DNA of 64,000 bases from Comamonadaceae bacterium (GTDB lineage Bacteria > Pseudomonadota > Gammaproteobacteria > Burkholderiales > Burkholderiaceae_C), in NCBI GenBank assembly GCA_027488115.1, contig JAIYCG010000002.1, forward strand, positions 21,671 to 85,670, written 5' to 3'. Positions 8,608-18,115 of the stretch are shown here, one piece after another. Below the pieces are notes generated by a model. That model searched no databases and was not told the origin of the DNA. It saw nothing but the letters and a program-made list of their open reading frames with translations. Each line of letters begins with the position of its first letter. Position 1 is the stretch's first letter. Made by a program: the position numbers and the translations under genes.

Positions 8608-10090
8608 GTTCTGCAAGCTTGCCTGCTGTCAAAGTGGGCAAGTTCCATGCATCTGCGACTTGGCCGTGTTCATAAACAGCAGCACATGCAGCCTCAAACT
8701 CAGGCATGCCTTGGGCCATGCGTGCACCCACCAAGCCTGCAAGCACATCGCCCGTGCCGCCCGTTGCCAAGCTTGCGTTGCCTGTGGGGTTGATCACGTG
8801 CGTCTGGCCTGTTTTTGTAATCACCGTGCCAGAGCCCTTGAGAACCACAGTGCACTTTAAATCGTCTGCCAAGGTTTGCGCTGCTTGCAGCCGATCGTTT
8901 TGTACAGCGGCACTGTTTGTGTTTAACAAGCGTGCCGCCTCAAGGGGGTGAGGCGTGATCACAGTGCTCATGCGCTTGGCGCTTCTTAGTCGCAACAAAT
9001 CTCGCAACCAAAGGTCTTTTGAAATGGCATTGAGTGCATCAGCATCGAGCACCAGCTGCATGCTTTCTTGCAGGACCTTGGGCAAGATTTTTAGAACAGC
9101 CAAGCCGCCACCGCATCCGCAAACAATGGCACCTGTCTTCAAGTTCAGGGCCTCCAACTTGCGTTGCATGATTTCTGGCATGCGGGATGTTTGTGCATTT
9201 GAGCCCAAATAACACACCATCACACGGCCCGCTCCAGCATGCAGCGCAGCGGATGCTGCAAGATCAACAGCGCCCCTCATGCCCATGCCGCGCGCATCAA
9301 GGTCTTCGCCACCGATCACGGTAACATCGCCAAATGTGCCTTTGTGACTCGCATGAAGTACCTGAATGACAGGCTTCGATGCCACATTCAACTGAGCAAT
9401 GGCCTGAGTGCTTTGTTGGAGGTCTTCACTGCCCAATGCGTCGAGCCACAGTGCGCCGCAGGCATCTCTGCCAAGGGCCGTTAAGCAGCCTGGCTTTGCG
9501 CTTAACAGTTGAAGTGTGTGACGCGCCTGAATGTGTGGGGCATTCGAATTGTTTTGAAATTGCCCCGTGTTGGCATTCAAGCCTGATGGCACATCGACCG
9601 CGAGAACGTCTGCGCCAAATTTGTAAATGCTCTCTATCCATGATTGCATCTGTGCTTCTGAATCAGTAGAAGCGGGAGTGCGCAAACCAATCCCCAACAT
9701 GGCATCGATACACAGATCTTGTGAGCCAACTTCTGAGGGCAAGTCTGCTTGGATTGAAATGCCCAGCGCTTGAGCTTTGTGCAATGCTTTGGCAGCATCA
9801 GTGGGTCTTTGCAAGTCAGCTTGCCAAAGAACCACCCGCACTTGCCGGCCCCATTTCTTTAGATGGGTGGCAGCTTCCAAGCCATCGCCGCCATTGTTGC
9901 CGGGTCCGCAAAAGACCCAATAACAAGGCGCGAAAGGTTGGATGGCCATGGCTAACTTTGCAACGGCTAAACCGGCTTGATCCATCAAGCTGGGGCCATG
10001 CTGGATACGCGCTGACGCCAAACTTTCAAGTTGTCGAGTTTGCGCAATGTCAAACAATGCCAGTGGTTCTTGCCAGTTGAGTTTTTTCAA
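8555..10090 (-). CDS. nnr: Bifunctional NAD(P)H-hydrate epimerase / ADP-dependent dehydratase
   Basis: A 511-residue metabolite-repair enzyme. The N-terminal half (about residues 1-235) is the YjeF_N epimerase, with [16 protein letters not shown] near residue 62 and [13 protein letters not shown]. The C-terminal half is the ribokinase-like dehydratase, with [12 protein letters not shown] and [19 protein letters not shown] near residue 445. Together they restore hydrated NADH and NADPH. The TTG start at 10090 overlaps the amidase stop by 3 bases and has a TGAGG ribosome site, indicating translational coupling. About 15 residues after the usual end ([11 protein letters not shown]) are encoded in the part that overlaps the SDR gene. 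Confidence 0.93.
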   Translation of the reverse strand: MKKLNWQEPLALFDIAQTRQLESLASARIQHGPSLMDQAGLAVAKLAMAIQPFAPCYWVFCGPGNNGGDGLEAATHLKKWGRQVRVVLWQADLQRPTDAAKALHKAQALGISIQADLPSEVGSQDLCIDAMLGIGLRTPASTDSEAQMQSWIESIYKFGADVLAVDVPSGLNANTGQFQNNSNAPHIQARHTLQLLSAKPGCLTALGRDACGALWLDALGSEDLQQSTQAIAQLNVASKPVIQVLHASHKGTFGDVTVIGGEDLDARGMGMRGAVDLAASAALHAGAGRVMVCYLGSNAQTSRMPEIMQRKLEALNLKTGAIVCGCGGGLAVLKILPKVLQESMQLVLDADALNAISKDLWLRDLLRLRSAKRMSTVITPHPLEAARLLNTNSAAVQNDRLQAAQTLADDLKCTVVLKGSGTVITKTGQTHVINPTGNASLATGGTGDVLAGLVGARMAQGMPEFEAACAAVYEHGQVADAWNLPTLTAGKLAELIRGPQTASWSPSLCGT

Positions 10091-11442
10091 GCGGGCCTCA
10101 AAGCTGACTCAATGAGCAAGGAAATGTTCAGCACGGAATCGTCTTGCATGGGGCCTTGCCAAACCATCATGCTGCTTGGCAATTCGCCCACTTGATGCAT
10201 GGGCAGAGACAGTGCGCAACCATCCAGCATGTTCACCAAGCTGGTGTTTCGCAACAGCAAACCATTGGCCAGAAAAAATGCCTCGTCTCTTTCGGCGCCG
10301 GGTGCAACACTGTCTAAGCTAGGGCCATGAATGGGTGTGGTCGGTGACAGGGCAGCGTCGTAGGTACTCAGTGCAGACTGCATGCGGGCTATCCATGTTG
10401 CCCGGCCCATTTGCAAATCCAAATATTCAAATGCCTTCATGTTGGCGCCGCGCAAAATGCGCGCAGCCACTCGAGGATCGTAGTGTGCTTCGTCAGTGGC
10501 CAAGAGTTTTCTGTGCCACGTAAAGCTTTCTGCTGCACTGAAGCCCCCGGTTGTGAGCAATCCTGCCAATTCATTGATTTGAGCCATAGGAGTTTCTTCG
10601 ATGTGAGCCCCGGCTTTGGACAACTGGCTCAGGCTGCGCTCCCATGCTTGTTGCACCCCCGCAGACAAGCCATCCAACATCAAGCTGGTGGGAACGGCCA
10701 AGCGGTAGCTGTTCAGGCTGCGATTGGCTCTGGCTACTTTGCGAGATGCCAATATTTCATGTGCCAAGATGGCGTCGCGAACGCTGCGTGTCATGGCACA
10801 AACGGTGTCCATGGTGGTTGACAAAGGCACGGCACCCACAGTGGGTACGAGTCGGGCAGTATTTTTAAAACCCACAATGCCGTTGAGAGCCGCCGGAATG
10901 CGAATAGAACCGCCTGTATCTGAACCTAGACCAATAAAGGCAGCGCCTGTGGCCACCGAAACAGCAGCGCCAGAAGAAGATCCGCCGGGCACATGACTTT
11001 GGCCATTGCTTTGAACGGGCTTGTCTGAAATGGCATCCCAAGCCGCCGGTGTACCGTAATGTGGGTTGTTGCCGATGCCTGAAAAAGCAAACTCGACCAT
11101 GTTGGTTCGGCCTAAATAGGCGCCTCCCGCGTTGTTCATTCGGGCCACGGCAGGACAATCCGCTGTGGCCAATGGCTGTCCTTGGAGCACCAAGGAACCC
11201 GCCAAAGTGGGGCTACCCGCCACATCAAATAAATCTTTCACTGAATAAGCCAAGCCTTTCAGAGGGGAGTTGAGCAGGCTGGGTTCGTTCAATAACGCAG
11301 GCACCATGGCAGGCTCCAGTGACAAAAAGACTTTGTCACAGGCCGAGCTTTGGGCCAATTCTTGGCTTTTTTCCCATTCGGCCTGGGGACTGGTTTGCTT
11401 TGCAGTCAGTGCTTGGAGGGTGGCGATCAGGTCTTGGCGCAT
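10087..11442 (-). CDS. Amidase (amidase-signature family)
   Basis: A Ser-cisSer-Lys amidase of about 451 residues. Counting from the start chosen here, the Lys lies in GLAYSVKDLFDVAG near residue 69, the cis-Ser in PGGSSSGAAVSVATG near 155, and the nucleophile in GLGSDTGGSIRIPAALNG near 179. The frame is open from a TTG at 11499, giving 19 more residues. ATG 11442 is preferred because the longer version would reach close to the rpsB promoter; neither has a clear ribosome site. The family includes GatA, allophanate hydrolase and many catabolic amidases, and no GatB or GatC gene is nearby, so the substrate is open. It is the first gene of a two-gene unit with the hydrate repair enzyme. Confidence 0.85.
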   Translation of the reverse strand: MRQDLIATLQALTAKQTSPQAEWEKSQELAQSSACDKVFLSLEPAMVPALLNEPSLLNSPLKGLAYSVKDLFDVAGSPTLAGSLVLQGQPLATADCPAVARMNNAGGAYLGRTNMVEFAFSGIGNNPHYGTPAAWDAISDKPVQSNGQSHVPGGSSSGAAVSVATGAAFIGLGSDTGGSIRIPAALNGIVGFKNTARLVPTVGAVPLSTTMDTVCAMTRSVRDAILAHEILASRKVARANRSLNSYRLAVPTSLMLDGLSAGVQQAWERSLSQLSKAGAHIEETPMAQINELAGLLTTGGFSAAESFTWHRKLLATDEAHYDPRVAARILRGANMKAFEYLDLQMGRATWIARMQSALSTYDAALSPTTPIHGPSLDSVAPGAERDEAFFLANGLLLRNTSLVNMLDGCALSLPMHQVGELPSSMMVWQGPMQDDSVLNISLLIESALRPA

Positions 11443-11509
11443 GGTTTGATAGAGGGTAGACGTGTGTAAAGGGGGTGAAGAAGTCTGAGAAAAGTTCAAT
11501 TTGGGATGC

Positions 11510-11678
11510 TATACTCGACAGGCTTAGCAGGAATTTCCCTGCAAGTTAATCGCAAACCGGCTCCTTCAAGGTGTTGGCTGTTTGATTCAAGTCCTCCTGA
11601 GTTTATTGAGTTCAGAAGGGCCCCCACAAACATCCGATGTGTGAGCCGGATTTTAGACCCAACCTTCGGAGAAACAAC
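11510..11678 (+). promoter_or_regulatory. rpsB promoter -10 and long untranslated leader
   Basis: A -10 hexamer, TATACT, lies at 11510-11515, with no convincing -35 box. About 155 bases of leader precede the rpsB start. The leader has possible pairing of CCGGCT near 11557 with AGCCGG near 11644. S2 is known to repress rpsB-tsf through the mRNA leader in gammaproteobacteria, so this may be a control region. That is inference from position. Confidence 0.4.
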
Positions 11679-12431
11679 ATGTCAGTTACCATGCGCGAAA
11701 TGCTGGAAGCCGGTGTCCACTTTGGTCACCAAACCCGCTTCTGGAACCCCAAGATGTCCCCCTTCATCTTCGGTCACCGCAACAAAATTCACATCATCAA
11801 CTTGGAAAAATCTTTGCCGATGTTCCAAGACGCACTGAAGTTCGTCAAACAACTCTCTGCAAACCGCGGCAACATTCTCATGGTGGGCACCAAGCGCCAA
11901 GCTCGTGAAACCGTGGCAGCTGAAGCTCAGCGCGCTGGCGTTCCTTTCGTAGACCAACGCTGGTTGGGCGGCATGCTCACCAACTTCAAAACCGTCAAGA
12001 CTTCCATCAAGCGCTTGAAGGACATGAAAGCTCAACAAGAAGTCGGCCTTGACTCACTGAGCAAAAAAGAACAACTCATGTTCAAGCGCGAAATTGAAAA
12101 GCTTGAGCGCGACATCGGTGGCATTCAAGACATGGCTACATTGCCTGATGCTATTTTTGTGATTGACGTGGGCTACCACAAAATTGCCATTTTGGAAGCC
12201 AAGAAGCTTGGCATTCCACTCATCGGCGTGGTCGACTCCAACCATTCACCCGAAGGCATCGACTACATCATTCCAGGTAACGATGACTCTTCTAAAGCCG
12301 TTACTTTGTATGCACGCGGCATCGCTGACGCCATCATCGAAGGCCGTGCCAATGCGGTTCAAGATGTTGTCAATGCGGTGGCCGCTGAAGGCGAAGACGA
12401 ATTCGTTGAAGTGCAAGAAGCTGCTGCTTAA
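11679..12431 (+). CDS. rpsB: 30S ribosomal protein S2
   Basis: A 250-residue S2 protein. It begins [20 protein letters not shown], the usual S2 opening, and includes [31 protein letters not shown], the coiled-coil segment around residues 105-150 and [21 protein letters not shown]. The frame is open further upstream to 11637, but ATG 11679 has a GGAGA ribosome site and gives the family length. It is the first gene of the rpsB-tsf-pyrH-frr series. Confidence 0.98.
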   Translation: MSVTMREMLEAGVHFGHQTRFWNPKMSPFIFGHRNKIHIINLEKSLPMFQDALKFVKQLSANRGNILMVGTKRQARETVAAEAQRAGVPFVDQRWLGGMLTNFKTVKTSIKRLKDMKAQQEVGLDSLSKKEQLMFKREIEKLERDIGGIQDMATLPDAIFVIDVGYHKIAILEAKKLGIPLIGVVDSNHSPEGIDYIIPGNDDSSKAVTLYARGIADAIIEGRANAVQDVVNAVAAEGEDEFVEVQEAAA

Positions 12432-12450
12432 TACCCTCTCATTCAGAGAA

Positions 12451-12476
12451 AAGGGGCTTCTTGCCCCTTTTTTTTA
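12451..12476 (+). terminator. Terminator or attenuator between rpsB and tsf
   Basis: A 7-bp stem AAGGGGC/GCCCCTT with loop TTCTT, followed by a run of T. It sits 20 bases after the rpsB stop and 75 before tsf, so it probably lets S2 be made in excess of EF-Ts, as in other proteobacteria. Confidence 0.75.
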
Positions 12477-12551
12477 ACTTTTGCCTCACCAAATTTGTAT
12501 CAATTTTTAATCATTTCGAACCTTAATTCGAAGACGAAACGGAGAAATCAA

Positions 12552-13442
12552 ATGGCTATTACCGCAAGCATGGTCGCTGAACTGCGTGCTAAAACCGATG
12601 CCCCCATGATGGAGTGCAAAAAAGCTTTGACTGAAGCCGATGGCGACATGGCCAAAGCAGAAGAATTGTTGCGCGTAAAATTGGGTACAAAAGCAGGCAA
12701 AGCTGCTTCCCGCGTGACCGCCGAAGGTGTGATCGTTGCCTACACAGAAGGCAACACAGGCGCCATGCTCGAAGTCAATTGCGAAACAGACTTCGTGACT
12801 AAAAACGACAGCTTCTTGTCCTTGGCCAATGCGGCAGCCAAGCTGGCTGCTTTGAACAATCCCGCCGATGTGGCTGCCTTGGGCGAGTTGCCTTACAGCC
12901 AAGACGGCTTCGGTCCTACCTTGGAAGAAGTTCGCAAAGGCCTCATTGGAAAGATTGGCGAGAACATGAGCTTCCGCCGCTTCAAGCGCGTTGCCGGTGG
13001 CGCCCAAATCGCCACTTATTTGCACGGTACCCGCATTGGTGTGTTGGTCGAGTACGAAGGTCAAGAAACAGCGGCCAAAGACGTTGCCATGCACGTTGCA
13101 GCCATGAAGCCTGTGGCTTTGACCAGCAACGACGTGCCTGCCGACCTCATTGAGAAAGAGCGTTCGGTAGCCACCGCCAAGGCCGCCGAGTCCGGCAAGC
13201 CTGCCGACATCGCTGCCAAAATGATCGAAGGATCTGTTCAGAAGTACCTCAAAGAAGTGTCTTTGAACAACCAAACTTTTGTGAAAAACGACAAGCAAAC
13301 CGTTGAGCAAATGCTCAAAGCCGAAGCCACCCAAGTCAAAGCATTCACTTTGTACGTGGTGGGTGAGGGCATTGAGAAGAAAGTTGACGACTTTGCCGCC
13401 GAAGTGGCTGCACAAGTTGCGGCTGCTCAAAACGCAGGCTAA
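12552..13442 (+). CDS. tsf: Elongation factor Ts
   Basis: A 296-residue guanine-nucleotide exchange factor for EF-Tu. The N-terminal UBA-like domain has [18 protein letters not shown], and the core has the TDFV signature in [15 protein letters not shown] near residue 80. The C-terminal module ends with [14 protein letters not shown] 12552 is chosen because it has GGAGA at the right distance; the open frame from 12495 adds an unrelated N-terminus. It follows rpsB after an attenuator-like hairpin. Confidence 0.98.
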   Translation: MAITASMVAELRAKTDAPMMECKKALTEADGDMAKAEELLRVKLGTKAGKAASRVTAEGVIVAYTEGNTGAMLEVNCETDFVTKNDSFLSLANAAAKLAALNNPADVAALGELPYSQDGFGPTLEEVRKGLIGKIGENMSFRRFKRVAGGAQIATYLHGTRIGVLVEYEGQETAAKDVAMHVAAMKPVALTSNDVPADLIEKERSVATAKAAESGKPADIAAKMIEGSVQKYLKEVSLNNQTFVKNDKQTVEQMLKAEATQVKAFTLYVVGEGIEKKVDDFAAEVAAQVAAAQNAG

Positions 13443-13537
13443 GCCTGCCGCTATCAGGGTTAAATCCCGGGTAAACAGGGTCGCCCAGATGGGCGATTCA
13501 ACGCTAAACTTGAATCTGTCTTTATGAGGAGCCCGTT

Positions 13538-14260
13538 ATGACCATCGCCAAACCAGCCCACAAGCGTATTTTGCTCAAGCTGTCAGGTGAGGCATTGATG
13601 GGCGATGATCAATTTGGTATCAATCGTGCCACCATTGTCCGCATGGTTGACGAAATTGCGGAAGTCACCCGTTTGGGGGTTCAGGTCGCTGTGGTGAGTG
13701 GTGGCGGAAATATTGTCAGGGGTGTTGCGGGCGGGGCTGTCGGTATGGACCGAGCCACAGCCGACTATATGGGCATGTTAGCCACTGTCATGAACTCTCT
13801 TGCTCTGGCCGACACCATGGAAAAGGCCGGTCTTACAGCCCGAGTCATGTCGGCCATTGCCATTGAACAGGTCGTCGAGCCGTATGTCCGTCCCAAAGCA
13901 CTTCAGTACCTAGAAGAAGGCAAAGTCGTCATCTTCGCAGCTGGCACTGGCAACCCCTTCTTCACGACAGACACCGCTGCAGCTTTGCGCGGCGCTGAAA
14001 TCGGTGCTGAATTGGTACTCAAGGCCACCAAGGTTGATGGCGTTTACTCGGCAGATCCCAAAATTGATCCTGCTGCTACTCGCTACAGCAAACTCTCGTT
14101 TGACGAAGCCATTTCTAAAAATCTGGGCATTATGGACGCCACCGCTTTTGCGCTGTGTCGCGACCAGAAGTTGCCCGTCAAAGTGTTCTCGATTTTCAAG
14201 CATGGTGCCTTCAAGCGAGTGGTCATGGGTGAGGATGAGGGAACTTTGGTTTACGCTTAA
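13538..14260 (+). CDS. pyrH: Uridylate kinase (UMP kinase)
   Basis: A 240-residue amino-acid-kinase-fold enzyme that phosphorylates UMP to UDP. Recognisable pieces are [13 protein letters not shown] near the start, [11 protein letters not shown] near residue 55, [16 protein letters not shown] near residue 135 and [13 protein letters not shown] near residue 165. A GAGGAG ribosome site precedes ATG 13538. It sits in its standard place between tsf and frr. The 95-base gap after tsf holds a small hairpin (TCGCCCA/TGGGCGA) without a T tract. Confidence 0.97.
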   Translation: MTIAKPAHKRILLKLSGEALMGDDQFGINRATIVRMVDEIAEVTRLGVQVAVVSGGGNIVRGVAGGAVGMDRATADYMGMLATVMNSLALADTMEKAGLTARVMSAIAIEQVVEPYVRPKALQYLEEGKVVIFAAGTGNPFFTTDTAAALRGAEIGAELVLKATKVDGVYSADPKIDPAATRYSKLSFDEAISKNLGIMDATAFALCRDQKLPVKVFSIFKHGAFKRVVMGEDEGTLVYA

Positions 14261-14307
14261 TCCCAGCCTCTTTCTTGAACTGGCCTAACCTGGCCGCGGA
14301 GTATTTC

Positions 14308-14868
14308 ATGAGCTTAGAAGACATCAAGAAAACATCTCAAACCAAAATGGACCAGTCCATTGCGGCTTTCAAAAATAACCTCACAAAGATTCGCACAGGT
14401 CGTGCCAATCCGGCTATTTTGGATACGATTCAGGTTGACTATTACGGATCGACTGTTCCGCTTTCCCAAGTGGCCAACGTGTCCCTGATCGATTCACGCA
14501 CCATCAGCGTTCAGCCTTGGGAAAAAGGCATGGGGGCTAAAATTGAAAAAGCCATTCGCGAAAGCGATTTGGGTTTAAATCCCGCGTCGATGGGCGACCT
14601 TATTCGAGTACCCATGCCGCCCATGAGTGAAGAACGCCGCAAGGAAATGACCAAGTTGGTCCGCACCGAAGGTGAGAACGCCAAAATTGCAGTTCGCAAT
14701 TTGCGACGCGATGCCAATGAGTCCGTTAAAAAATTGGTCAAAGACAAATTGGCCTCTGAGGATGAGCAAAAGCGCGCAGAGGCTGAAGTTCAAAAAGTAA
14801 CCGATAAACACATTGCAGAAATTGACCATTTGGTGGCTGCCAAAGAACAAGAAATCATGGCCGTTTAA
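14308..14868 (+). CDS. frr: Ribosome recycling factor
   Basis: A 186-residue factor that splits post-termination ribosomes together with EF-G. It shows the family's sequence throughout: the [11 protein letters not shown] segment near residue 30, [26 protein letters not shown] and [11 protein letters not shown], then the long helical arm ending [22 protein letters not shown] 14308 gives the family length; the frame is open to a TTG at 14275. Its stop overlaps by one base an ATG that opens a 19-codon ORF where uppS is normally found. Confidence 0.97.
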   Translation: MSLEDIKKTSQTKMDQSIAAFKNNLTKIRTGRANPAILDTIQVDYYGSTVPLSQVANVSLIDSRTISVQPWEKGMGAKIEKAIRESDLGLNPASMGDLIRVPMPPMSEERRKEMTKLVRTEGENAKIAVRNLRRDANESVKKLVKDKLASEDEQKRAEAEVQKVTDKHIAEIDHLVAAKEQEIMAV

Positions 14869-14927
14869 TGGTCAATGCACCTGTCTCCCGGTCTCTCGAC
14901 TCAAGCTCAACACCAGTGCCAGGCTAG
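14868..14927 (+). other. 19-codon ORF in the position normally held by uppS (possible in-frame deletion scar)
   Basis: The ATG overlaps the frr stop (TAATG) and the TAG lies 4 bases before the cdsA ATG, so the ORF fills the space exactly. It would encode [19 protein letters not shown]. The usual neighbour here is uppS, of about 240 codons. The tight junctions on both sides are what an in-frame loss of the middle of uppS would leave. It could equally be a short leader for coupling cdsA translation. No undecaprenyl synthase motif is present. Confidence 0.4.
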
Positions 14928-14931
14928 ACCG

Positions 14932-15786
14932 ATGCTCAAGCAACGCATCATCACTGCATTGGCGTTGTTGGCCGTTTTATTGCCAGCTCTTTTTGCAGAA
15001 GACACTCGCGCTTTTCTGCTTTTGTCCATGCTACTCATTGCAGCTGGCGCATGGGAATGGGCGCGGATGAATGGACTGTCCAGTGCGCCCTCTGTTGTAT
15101 CGGGATTCTTTTGCGCGGGCCTGTGCGGCTATGCTTGGTGGGCTGGTTGGACTGCTCAGACCGATTCTTGGCTGTGGTGGATGGCCGGTTCTGCTTGGGT
15201 CGGCGTAACGGCTTGGATGCTGGTACGTGGCATTCAGGGTTGGGCCGCATGGCATCGCAATTTACGTTGGGGCATGGGTTTGCTTTTGCTGTGGTTGGCA
15301 TGGCTTGCCATGGCACAAGCGCGAACTGCCAGCGTGCAATTGTTACTTTCTATTTTCTTTGTTGTTTGGGCAGCTGATGTTTTCGCCTATTTCTTTGGCA
15401 GAGCGTTGGGCGGCAAAATCATTCGCCAAAAATTAGCACCTTCGGTAAGTCCTGGCAAAAGCTGGGAAGGTGCTATCGGTGGTTTGTTCGGTGTGTTTTT
15501 GATAGCCTCTGCATGGATGCATCTAGAGCAAAGCTATCAATGGGCGGGCACCAGTTTGTTTACTGCAATGATGCAACATGGTTATTTTCTATGGGCCTTG
15601 AGTTTGATCTTTTTAACCGCCATGAGTGTGGTGGGTGATTTGGTCGAATCCTTGGTGAAGAGAAGCGCAGGTGTCAAAGACAGTTCCAACTTATTGCCAG
15701 GTCATGGCGGTGTGCTTGATCGTTTGGATGCCTTGCTGCCAGCCTTGCCCATTGCCATGATGTTGTTACATTGGCCCCAAGCTTAA
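14932..15786 (+). CDS. cdsA: Phosphatidate cytidylyltransferase (CDP-diacylglycerol synthase)
   Basis: A 284-residue membrane enzyme that makes CDP-diacylglycerol from phosphatidate and CTP. It has about eight hydrophobic helices and the family signature near the C-terminus, SLVKRSAGVKDSSNLLPGHG followed by GVLDRLDALLPALP. The conserved APSVSPGKSWEGAIGG lies near residue 175. ATG 14932 is preferred to the upstream in-frame ATG at 14875, which would add residues with no family resemblance. It precedes dxr as usual but follows frr directly, because uppS is missing. Confidence 0.95.
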   Translation: MLKQRIITALALLAVLLPALFAEDTRAFLLLSMLLIAAGAWEWARMNGLSSAPSVVSGFFCAGLCGYAWWAGWTAQTDSWLWWMAGSAWVGVTAWMLVRGIQGWAAWHRNLRWGMGLLLLWLAWLAMAQARTASVQLLLSIFFVVWAADVFAYFFGRALGGKIIRQKLAPSVSPGKSWEGAIGGLFGVFLIASAWMHLEQSYQWAGTSLFTAMMQHGYFLWALSLIFLTAMSVVGDLVESLVKRSAGVKDSSNLLPGHGGVLDRLDALLPALPIAMMLLHWPQA

Positions 15787-15802
15787 ACAGGCTAATCACT
15801 TT

Positions 15803-16993
15803 ATGAAACAAAACATCACCATCCTGGGGTCTACGGGTTCAATTGGTACCAATACATTGGACGTTTTGTCAAAACACTTGGACAGGTTCCAGGTTTTTGC
15901 TTTAACGGCTTCCAAGCAAGTCGATTTGATCTTGGCCCAATGTGCTCAGTTCAAACCCAAGTATGCAGTGATGGCTCAGGAGGATGCAGGCCGCTTGCTA
16001 GCTGAACGCATTCAAGCTGAAGGCTTGCCTGTGGAAGTTCGATGGGGGCCTGAAGCGCTTGATTGGGTCTCCGCCCACGAAGAGGTTCATGCCGTGATGG
16101 CTGCCATTGTGGGTGCTGCAGGCTTGTCTCCTTGTTTGGCGGCGGCCCATGCTGGAAAGCGTTTGTTGTTGGCCAACAAAGAAGCCTTGGTCGTTGGCGG
16201 TGACGTGTTTTTAAATGCCGTCAAAAAAGGGGGCGCTGTTCTCTTGCCGATCGACAGCGAGCACTCGGCTGTGTTTCAGTCCTTGCCAGAAAATCCAGCC
16301 ACGTGGGCTGAACGAATTGATCAAATTATCTTGACCGCTTCTGGGGGGCCCTTTAGAGCCCGCAATGTAGCTACCCTGAAAAACGTCACACCTGAAGAGG
16401 CTTGTGCACATCCCAATTGGGTCATGGGTCGCAAAATTTCAGTTGATTCAGCCACCATGATGAACAAAGCATTGGAGGTCATTGAAGCGCGTTACTTGTT
16501 TGGTGTCGCTCCCAATCAACTGTCGGTGGTCATTCATCCGCAAAGCGTCATCCATTCCATGGTGAAGTACAAAGACACCTCCATCGTGGCGCAGTTAGGC
16601 ACACCAGACATGCGTGTGCCGATAGCCTATGGTTTAAGTTGGCCAGAGCGAATCACATCGGGTGCTCAAACGCTTGATTTTCACAATCTCAAAGCTTTGA
16701 CTTTTGAAGCCATTGAAGACCACGAGCACCCCTTGCGATTTCCAGGATTGAAGTTGGCTTGGCAGGCTTTGAGCGCAGCTTCTGGTACTTGTGCGGTGCT
16801 TAATGCAGCCAATGAAATTGCTGTAGAAGCATTCTTAAACAAGCAAATCAGATTTGACCAAATTCACCAAGTGAACACCGAAACTTTGGCCAAGGTGACT
16901 CCGCAATCGCCCCAAAATTTATCCGATTTGTTGGCGCTTGACGCGCAAAGCCGCGCAATGGCTTCGGAAGTTGCCCGTGCTTGTCATGCTTGA
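15803..16993 (+). CDS. dxr: 1-deoxy-D-xylulose 5-phosphate reductoisomerase
   Basis: A 396-residue enzyme of the MEP isoprenoid pathway that turns DXP into MEP with NADPH. The NADPH-binding motif GSTGSIGTNTLDV is at residue 9, LLANKEALVVGG near 120, the metal and substrate motif LPIDSEHSAVFQ near 150 and ASGGPFR near 184. NPQ-type motifs follow in VVIHPQSVIHSMV. The product feeds the undecaprenyl phosphate pool, which makes the absence of uppS from this same operon notable. Confidence 0.97.
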   Translation: MKQNITILGSTGSIGTNTLDVLSKHLDRFQVFALTASKQVDLILAQCAQFKPKYAVMAQEDAGRLLAERIQAEGLPVEVRWGPEALDWVSAHEEVHAVMAAIVGAAGLSPCLAAAHAGKRLLLANKEALVVGGDVFLNAVKKGGAVLLPIDSEHSAVFQSLPENPATWAERIDQIILTASGGPFRARNVATLKNVTPEEACAHPNWVMGRKISVDSATMMNKALEVIEARYLFGVAPNQLSVVIHPQSVIHSMVKYKDTSIVAQLGTPDMRVPIAYGLSWPERITSGAQTLDFHNLKALTFEAIEDHEHPLRFPGLKLAWQALSAASGTCAVLNAANEIAVEAFLNKQIRFDQIHQVNTETLAKVTPQSPQNLSDLLALDAQSRAMASEVARACHA

Positions 16994-17002
16994 CGCATCG
17001 CT

Positions 17003-18106
17003 GTGACAACGCTCCTTGCATTTTTATTTGCACTCACCGTCTTAATTGCGGTGCATGAGTACGGCCATTACCGAATGGCTGTTGCTTGTAAGGTGCCCGT
17101 CTTGGTGTTTTCAATCGGTTTTGGCCGAGCACTTTACCGTTGGCGTTCCAAAAATCCAAGAGAAGGCCAAAACACCGAGTTTGTGATCAGCGCATTGCCC
17201 CTGGGTGGGTATGTACAGATGCTAGACAGTCGAGAAGCAGCGGTGGCCATCGATCAACTTCCGCTGGCCTTTGACCAACGCAGCTTGAAAGTTCGTGCCG
17301 CCATTGTGGCAGCCGGCCCTTTGGCCAACCTGGTGCTGGCCGTTGTGTTGTTCAGTGCTGTGGCATGGTGGGGGCATCCCAAAATTTTACCGATCATTGG
17401 CCGCGTTGAAGTGGGTGCTGCAGCCGACCTTGCAGGCTTGCAAAAGGGTGACCTTATTTTAAAAGTTGACTCGGTGGAGGTGCGGGATGCGCAGCACTTG
17501 AGAGCCTTCATTCGCGGTGACCTTGGCGATCAAAACACCTCTCACGATGCAGAAAAAACTTCCGTCTGGGAAATCGACCGCCAAGGTCAAAGGCTTTCAC
17601 TGGCGGTCAAGCCGCAGTTGACTTTGATCCCAGGTCAACCTGATTCAAGCCCAGTCAGGCGAATTGGTGCCGTGGTGGGCGTACCCTCAGAAACTGAATG
17701 GGTCAGTGCAAGCTTTTGGCAGGCTTGGGTCCAGGGCTATGGCCAAGTCGTGCAAATCACGCTCATGACAGGGCAGCTCATTGGTCAAATGATCACGGGA
17801 GACGCCTCTTCAAAGCATTTGAGCGGGCCTTTGACCATCGCTGAACAAGCGGGGCAGTCTGCGCAGAGGGGGTTGCCGGCTTATTTGAGCTTTTTGGGCT
17901 TGATCAGTGTCAGTTTGGGTCTTCTGAATCTCTTGCCATTGCCGATGTTAGACGGGGGTCACCTGATGTATTATCTTTGGGAGTCACTGACTGGCAAACC
18001 GGTTTCCCTTGCTTGGCAGCGGGGTTTGCAAAAAGTGGGTCTGGCTTTGTTGATTTTCATCATGGCCTTGGCGTTTTTCAATGATCTGACGCGACTCTTT
18101 AATTAA
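17003..18106 (+). CDS. rseP: RseP-type site-2 metalloprotease, short form with one PDZ domain
   Basis: A 367-residue intramembrane zinc protease, against about 450 for E. coli RseP. The zinc motif HEYGH is in the first helix (residue 18), GFGRALYRWR and LPLGGYVQM follow, and the second metal motif NLLPLPMLDGGH lies near residue 313 in the third helix. A fourth helix ends the protein. Only one PDZ domain is visible, about residues 125-200 (VEVGAAADLAGLQKGDLILK), where E. coli has two. The shortfall of about 85 residues matches one PDZ domain. It starts with GTG, 9 bases after dxr. RseP cuts anti-sigma factors such as RseA; the family call is firm. Confidence 0.93.
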   Translation: MTTLLAFLFALTVLIAVHEYGHYRMAVACKVPVLVFSIGFGRALYRWRSKNPREGQNTEFVISALPLGGYVQMLDSREAAVAIDQLPLAFDQRSLKVRAAIVAAGPLANLVLAVVLFSAVAWWGHPKILPIIGRVEVGAAADLAGLQKGDLILKVDSVEVRDAQHLRAFIRGDLGDQNTSHDAEKTSVWEIDRQGQRLSLAVKPQLTLIPGQPDSSPVRRIGAVVGVPSETEWVSASFWQAWVQGYGQVVQITLMTGQLIGQMITGDASSKHLSGPLTIAEQAGQSAQRGLPAYLSFLGLISVSLGLLNLLPLPMLDGGHLMYYLWESLTGKPVSLAWQRGLQKVGLALLIFIMALAFFNDLTRLFN

Positions 18107-18115
18107 TTCAAACGC

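Noticed and set aside
12507..13430. A 307-codon open frame on the minus strand over tsf
   Set aside because: It mirrors the codon pattern of tsf, has no family resemblance and no ribosome site. tsf on the plus strand is unmistakable.
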